NCBI RefSeq assembly: GCF_002099195.1
Contig: NZ_NBYX01000012.1
Location: forward strand, 183,418-247,417
Length of the DNA stretch: 64,000 nucleotides
Origin: Burkholderia puraquae
GTDB taxonomy: Bacteria; Pseudomonadota; Gammaproteobacteria; Burkholderiales; Burkholderiaceae
Direction: 5' to 3'
Notes under the pieces: model-generated
Told to the model about the DNA's origin: nothing
Database searches by the model: none
What the model saw: the letters and a program-made list of their open reading frames with translations, nothing else
Part shown: positions 60,780 to 64,000 of the stretch, piece by piece
How the letters are laid out: each line of letters opens with the position of its first letter
Numbering within the stretch: position 1 is the first letter of the stretch
Position numbers and translations under genes: made by a program

Positions 60780-62349
60780 GCGCCGGGTTGTGCCTCGCTG
60801 GAGGACATCCTCGAACACCCTGGCCGCTGACTTTCCGAAGTCGGACGCTAGGATGAAACCACTTCCCTCGGAGGTGCTTCACGCCGTACGAGAAAAGGCT
60901 ATGCGCTTCGAAGCAAACCGGTGCGTAGGCCTAGCCGCAGACTTGCTCGCATATAGCCCTATGAAAGCGCTTCGAAGCGAGTTGACAGGCGCTGCCCAAT
61001 TTATCAATGAGCTCCCGATGAGCGAGGCGCCGCCACCTCTGCGACGCGCTGCTGAGGTCGTGATTGGCGCGAAGGCTTCCGTCTTGGCACGTACCGCAGG
61101 TGAAGATATCCGCTTCCTGAGGGATCGCCTGCGTATGAATCCGCGTGACGGTATCAGTCACGTAGACCTCGCTCGCGCGTTTACCATTTCAGGCGACGAC
61201 GATTCGGCTGCAAAACACCTCCGGATTGCTTCGTACCTACTACCCCACAACCGATTCGTGCTCCGTTCCACGGCGAGATTCTATGCGCATCGCTCTGAGC
61301 CGGAGCGGGCGCGGCATCTTCTGGCAAACTCTCCGAAGACTGCCCGCGATCCGTGGTTGATGGCGTCGCTGGTGACGTTCGAAACGATCATGGACGACAG
61401 CAGGTCCACTGGTCGTGCGTTGAAGATGCTTAAGGATGAGCGATTCGCTCCCGCTGATACCACCGAGCTTGCGTGCGCATTGAGCGTTGTCGAATATAAG
61501 CAGGGAGCCTGGAGAGAATCTCGAAAACTTCTGAACAAGGGATTGAGAGTCCCAAACGATAACGCTGTGGCTCAGGCGCTCTGGTTCATGGATACAACCA
61601 GAACCGAGATCCGTGCCGAGGAAGCTTGGTTACGAAACGACTTCGCTGCGGAGGCGCGCTACTATGAACGGAGCAGCACCAGCGATTTCGATTCTGCCGT
61701 CGATGAAGCATTGGCATGGTATCGCGATGAGCCTTTCTCGACGCGTCCCCTGCAAGCAGCGTCTTACCTGCTCGGCATCCTCGGGCGTTACGAGGAAGGT
61801 AAGCGCTGGGCCACCGAAGGCCTGCGTCTCAGAGGAAGCGACAGCGGGCTGCGGAACAATCTTGCGTTCGTGCTGATGGCTTCGGGCGAGCTCGAAGAGG
61901 GCGAGCGCGAGCTCAAGAAGGCAATTCGCGTTGAGCAGCAGGAGAAGCGTATCTCTCCTCATACGAAAGCAAACGTTGGGATGCTCTGCTATCGACATGG
62001 CGAGTTTGAAGCGGGGGAACGCTGGTATCGCACCGCTTCCAATGAGTATGCGCAAGTGCGAGGCGGGGGTGACACTGCTGCACTTGCTTTATGTCATATG
62101 GCGGTCGAGGCAACGCGAGCCGGTGCCCCTAATGCCGTTGTGCTAGTGACTGAGGCGGAGAGCATTCTGAAAAAATATCATTATCCGGACGCACGGCTCG
62201 TCTTGGATAGCATCAAGAAGGTTGAGCCGGGGCAGCTGCCCAAGCCAGCCTATGAGAAAACTCCGCTGGTCCTCAACGCGCGTACTTGGCGTCATGACGC
62301 CGCGAATAACATTCTTATTGTCGAAAGTCTAAAGGCGTTTAAGGAATAG
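60763..62349 (+). CDS. TPR-like helical-repeat protein, cassette partner of the kinase
   Basis: A 528-residue protein that starts within the kinase gene (17-bp overlap), so its translation is probably coupled. Most of it is paired helices in a TPR pattern: DRLRMNPRDGISHVDLARAFTISGDDDSAAKHLRIASYLLPHNRFVLRSTARFYAHRSEPERARHLL; AASYLLGILGRYEEGKRWATEGLRLRGSDSGLRNNLAFVLMASGELEEGERELKKAI; MLCYRHGEFEAGERWYRTA. No signal or membrane segment. It could be a scaffold or the kinase's substrate. I do not know a named family. GC is lower than in the core genes. Confidence 0.82.
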   Translation: MPKPSERRVVPRWRTSSNTLAADFPKSDARMKPLPSEVLHAVREKAMRFEANRCVGLAADLLAYSPMKALRSELTGAAQFINELPMSEAPPPLRRAAEVVIGAKASVLARTAGEDIRFLRDRLRMNPRDGISHVDLARAFTISGDDDSAAKHLRIASYLLPHNRFVLRSTARFYAHRSEPERARHLLANSPKTARDPWLMASLVTFETIMDDSRSTGRALKMLKDERFAPADTTELACALSVVEYKQGAWRESRKLLNKGLRVPNDNAVAQALWFMDTTRTEIRAEEAWLRNDFAAEARYYERSSTSDFDSAVDEALAWYRDEPFSTRPLQAASYLLGILGRYEEGKRWATEGLRLRGSDSGLRNNLAFVLMASGELEEGERELKKAIRVEQQEKRISPHTKANVGMLCYRHGEFEAGERWYRTASNEYAQVRGGGDTAALALCHMAVEATRAGAPNAVVLVTEAESILKKYHYPDARLVLDSIKKVEPGQLPKPAYEKTPLVLNARTWRHDAANNILIVESLKAFKE

Positions 62350-62461
62350 GTCGCATTCGAGCGTACGTTACGCCAACGTCGCTCGCATTACGGGTGTCGC
62401 CCTGATCGGTGGTCCGATTATATGAAGTGCCAAAAGGTGATTTCGGACCTCGAGAAAGACG

Positions 62462-63030
62462 GTAAGCGGCCAACTCACCTTGACGAGCAAGTTTAGGCGG
62501 CGGTAGTGCGAGGTTGTCAGCGATGCGACAGCAGTGCGTCGATGTTGCTGGCATTGTGTGTCGGCAGGCGTGTCAGGACGTCTTTCAGATAGGCTGGCGG
62601 ATCGAGCGCGTTCAGTTGAGCGGATCCAGTTCATGATAGCGGCCGCGCGCTGATTCGCGCGCAACAACCCCGCGAACAGCCAATTGGAGCGTACGACTGC
62701 CCAAGGACGGATCTGGTTTTCGCCCCAGTTGTTGTCGCTCGGTACGTTCCCGTCATAGAGATAGCGCGCGAGTGCTTCCCAACGTTTCAGCCTATCGTCC
62801 AGCGCCTTCGCAATCGCCGAGCTCTCCGCAACGGGTTTGCGCTACGTCACCAGCCATTCACGGAGCGCGTCGCATACCGGTTTGGCCTGGCGTTGGCGAA
62901 GCCGCTGCCGATCGTCACATTCCATGCCGCAGCCTCGCGTTCGATATCGTAGAGCACGGTAACGAACGACAGGGCCTGTCCGGCAATCTGGCTGGTGTGA
63001 TTGGCATGCAACTCAAAGAACTTGCATCGG
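62462..63030 (-). pseudogene. IS66-family transposase fragment (TnpC C-terminal part), decayed
   Basis: On the minus strand the IS66 transposase C-terminus is readable across frames: CKFFELHANHTSQIAGQALSFV, then QRLRQRQAKPVCDALREWLVT, LKRWEALARYLYDGNVPSDNNWGENQIRPWAVVRSNWLFAGLLRANQRAAAIMNWIRS, and LNALDPPAYLKDVLTRLPTHNASNIDALLSHR to a stop at 62517. Frame breaks lie near 62935 and 62620, and a TAG stop at 62842-62844. A GTAAGCGG at 62462, the typical IS66 end, marks its outer edge. It is joined directly to an IS256 fragment at about 63030. Confidence 0.85.
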
Positions 63031-63595
63031 GAATCGAAGAACGTCGCCGGATACATCGTTTCGAGCGGGCGGCTCTGCCAGCGCAGTGCCGCGGCCATGA
63101 CCTCGTCGGTGACCGAGCTGATGAAGTCGGGCGACACTTCGGTGCCGTCGGGCTCGGTCAGAAACCCTTGAATCTCGCCCACGCTCATGCCGCGCACGTA
63201 CATCGCGATGATGCGTTCGTCGAAGCCGGTGAAGCGGCGCTCGTGCTTAGGAGTCGGGATCGGCTCGAAGCTGTCGTCACGGTCCCGGGGGATGTCGAGC
63301 TGGACCGAGCTGCGATCGGTGATGACCGTCTTGCTGCCGGCGCCGTTGCGCTCGTTGGCCTGACGGAGCGATTTGGACCGGCCCGCCGAGTGGCTCAGAA
63401 GAAGATTCATCTCCGCGCCCATCGCGCGTTCGATGACCGCCTTGTTGAATCTAGTATCAGGTCCGGCACTTCGGCCGGCGTCATCGGCCCCTTGGCCAGT
63501 TGATCCAGCAGTTCCTTGGGCAGTTCAGGCAGCGGCCGGCGGGCCGCTGCCTGACGCGCTACATTTTGCCTTTTCTTCTTCATCGGCATATCCAT
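63031..63595 (-). pseudogene. IS256-family transposase fragment (N-terminal part), decayed
   Basis: The minus strand reads MPMKKKRQNVARQAAARRPLPELPKELLDQLAKGPMTPAEVPDLIL (from 63595), then after a frame break near 63440 continues NKAVIERAMGAEMNLLLSH ... TVITDRSSVQLDIPRDRDDSFEPIPTPKHERRFTGFDERIIAMYVRGMSVGEIQGFL ... VSPDFISSVTDEVMAAALRWQSRPLETMYPATFFD. This is the N-terminal half of an IS256-type (mutator) transposase, cut off at the first catalytic Asp region where IS66 sequence begins. Confidence 0.88.
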
Positions 63596-63807
63596 GGCTT
63601 TTACACGTCATGATATGCCTCGCCCACGAAATCACGGATAGGTCCGTACGCGATGGTCGAGAAACGAACATTCATCCTTGGTAATCGAACGCCGGCCTCG
63701 TGTGCGGAGCCGCACTTTGCCCTCCCGGGAACCGCGAGAGCGAACGTCGCTTCACGGTCGAACCCCGACGATCCTCCCTGTGACCTGAGGCGGAATTTTG
63801 TGACCAA

Positions 63808-64000
63808 TCAGGCAGTGAGTCTCGCGTCGATATTATCGGAATCCAGCCAGGCTCGACGGACCGTGGCAGGAGGTTGATAGCGATGAGCGCTATGGGGCCG
63901 ACGCTCGTTGTAAAACTGTCGCCAGCGTTCGATGAGTACCTTGGCCTCGGCCCGGCTGCGGAACCATTCGCGATTCAGCAATTCGTCGCGCAGCTTGCCG
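63808..64000 (-). CDS. IS3-family transposase OrfB, C-terminal part (runs out of window)
   Basis: The last 63 or so residues read GKLRDELLNREWFRSRAEAKVLIERWRQFYNERRPHSAHRYQPPATVRRAW ... DARLTA, the C-terminal end of an IS3-group rve integrase domain just after its catalytic Glu. The rest lies beyond 64000, so it cannot be judged intact. The 212 bases between it and the IS256 fragment (63596-63807) hold no convincing gene. Confidence 0.85.
   Translation of the reverse strand, partial: GKLRDELLNREWFRSRAEAKVLIERWRQFYNERRPHSAHRYQPPATVRRAWLDSDNIDARLTA

Noticed and set aside
57000..62349. Prophage
   Set aside because: No structural, lysis or replication genes are present; the block holds only the phosphoesterase-kinase-TPR cassette and IS remnants.

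Overview
The window is a chromosomal segment of a high-GC betaproteobacterium, almost certainly Burkholderia and probably the B. cepacia complex. This rests on strong G/C bias at third codon positions, the fused hemDX gene, the hemC-hemDX-hemY order, an OmpC-type general porin, glnB directly after a glutamine-dependent NAD synthase, and the many bidirectional terminators between convergent genes. About 56 kb (1-56000) is ordinary core chromosome. The last 8 kb (about 56050-64000) is a lower-GC accessory block.

Layout of the core: OmpA-type lipoprotein, apbC (Fe-S carrier), a SodC-like lipoprotein, dcd and a PLP-dependent Arg/Lys/Orn decarboxylase with a coupled LprI-like protein (1-6.7 kb). 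Next come a HAD phosphatase, argH, an XRE-type regulator, a methyltransferase and ppc (6.8-14.1 kb). The haem cluster hemC-hemDX-hemY follows (14.3-18.5 kb), then an MFS/SDR/aldehyde dehydrogenase catabolic operon preceded by a 49-bp tandem repeat (19.0-22.9 kb). From 23 to 31.5 kb lie ppa, a GIY-YIG protein with a histone-H1-like tail, an AraC regulator, a GH3 lipoprotein, a FemAB/GNAT-like protein, nadE and glnB. Then a porin, a LysR regulator, a GNAT enzyme and the complete basic-amino-acid ABC importer hisJ-hisQ-hisM-hisP (31.6-38.1 kb). A pirin follows, then a Spy/CpxP-like chaperone divergent from a CpxR/CpxA-like two-component pair with two back-to-back CpxR-box-like sites between them (38.5-42.1 kb). 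The stretch 42-56 kb holds a NitT/TauT-type transporter with fused permeases and no binding protein, paired paralogous lipoproteins, otsA with a translationally coupled ATPase, an MFS exporter, small envelope proteins, ecotin, a TetR/SDR pair and an initiator tRNA-fMet.

The accessory block beyond the tRNA begins with about 1 kb without a convincing gene but with clustered short repeats. It then carries a compact co-directional cassette: a membrane-spanning metallophosphoesterase with a possible GAF-like C-terminus, a 50-residue ORF overlapping its 3' end, a rho-independent terminator, a Ser/Thr protein kinase, and a 528-residue TPR-like protein whose start overlaps the kinase. I do not recognise this combination as a named system. 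It has the build of a phospho-signalling or defence module and is the strongest novelty candidate here. It is bounded on the right by decayed insertion sequences: an IS66 fragment fused to an IS256 fragment, and a partial IS3-family transposase at the window edge.

All calls come from reading the sequence and from remembered family features; no database search was run.
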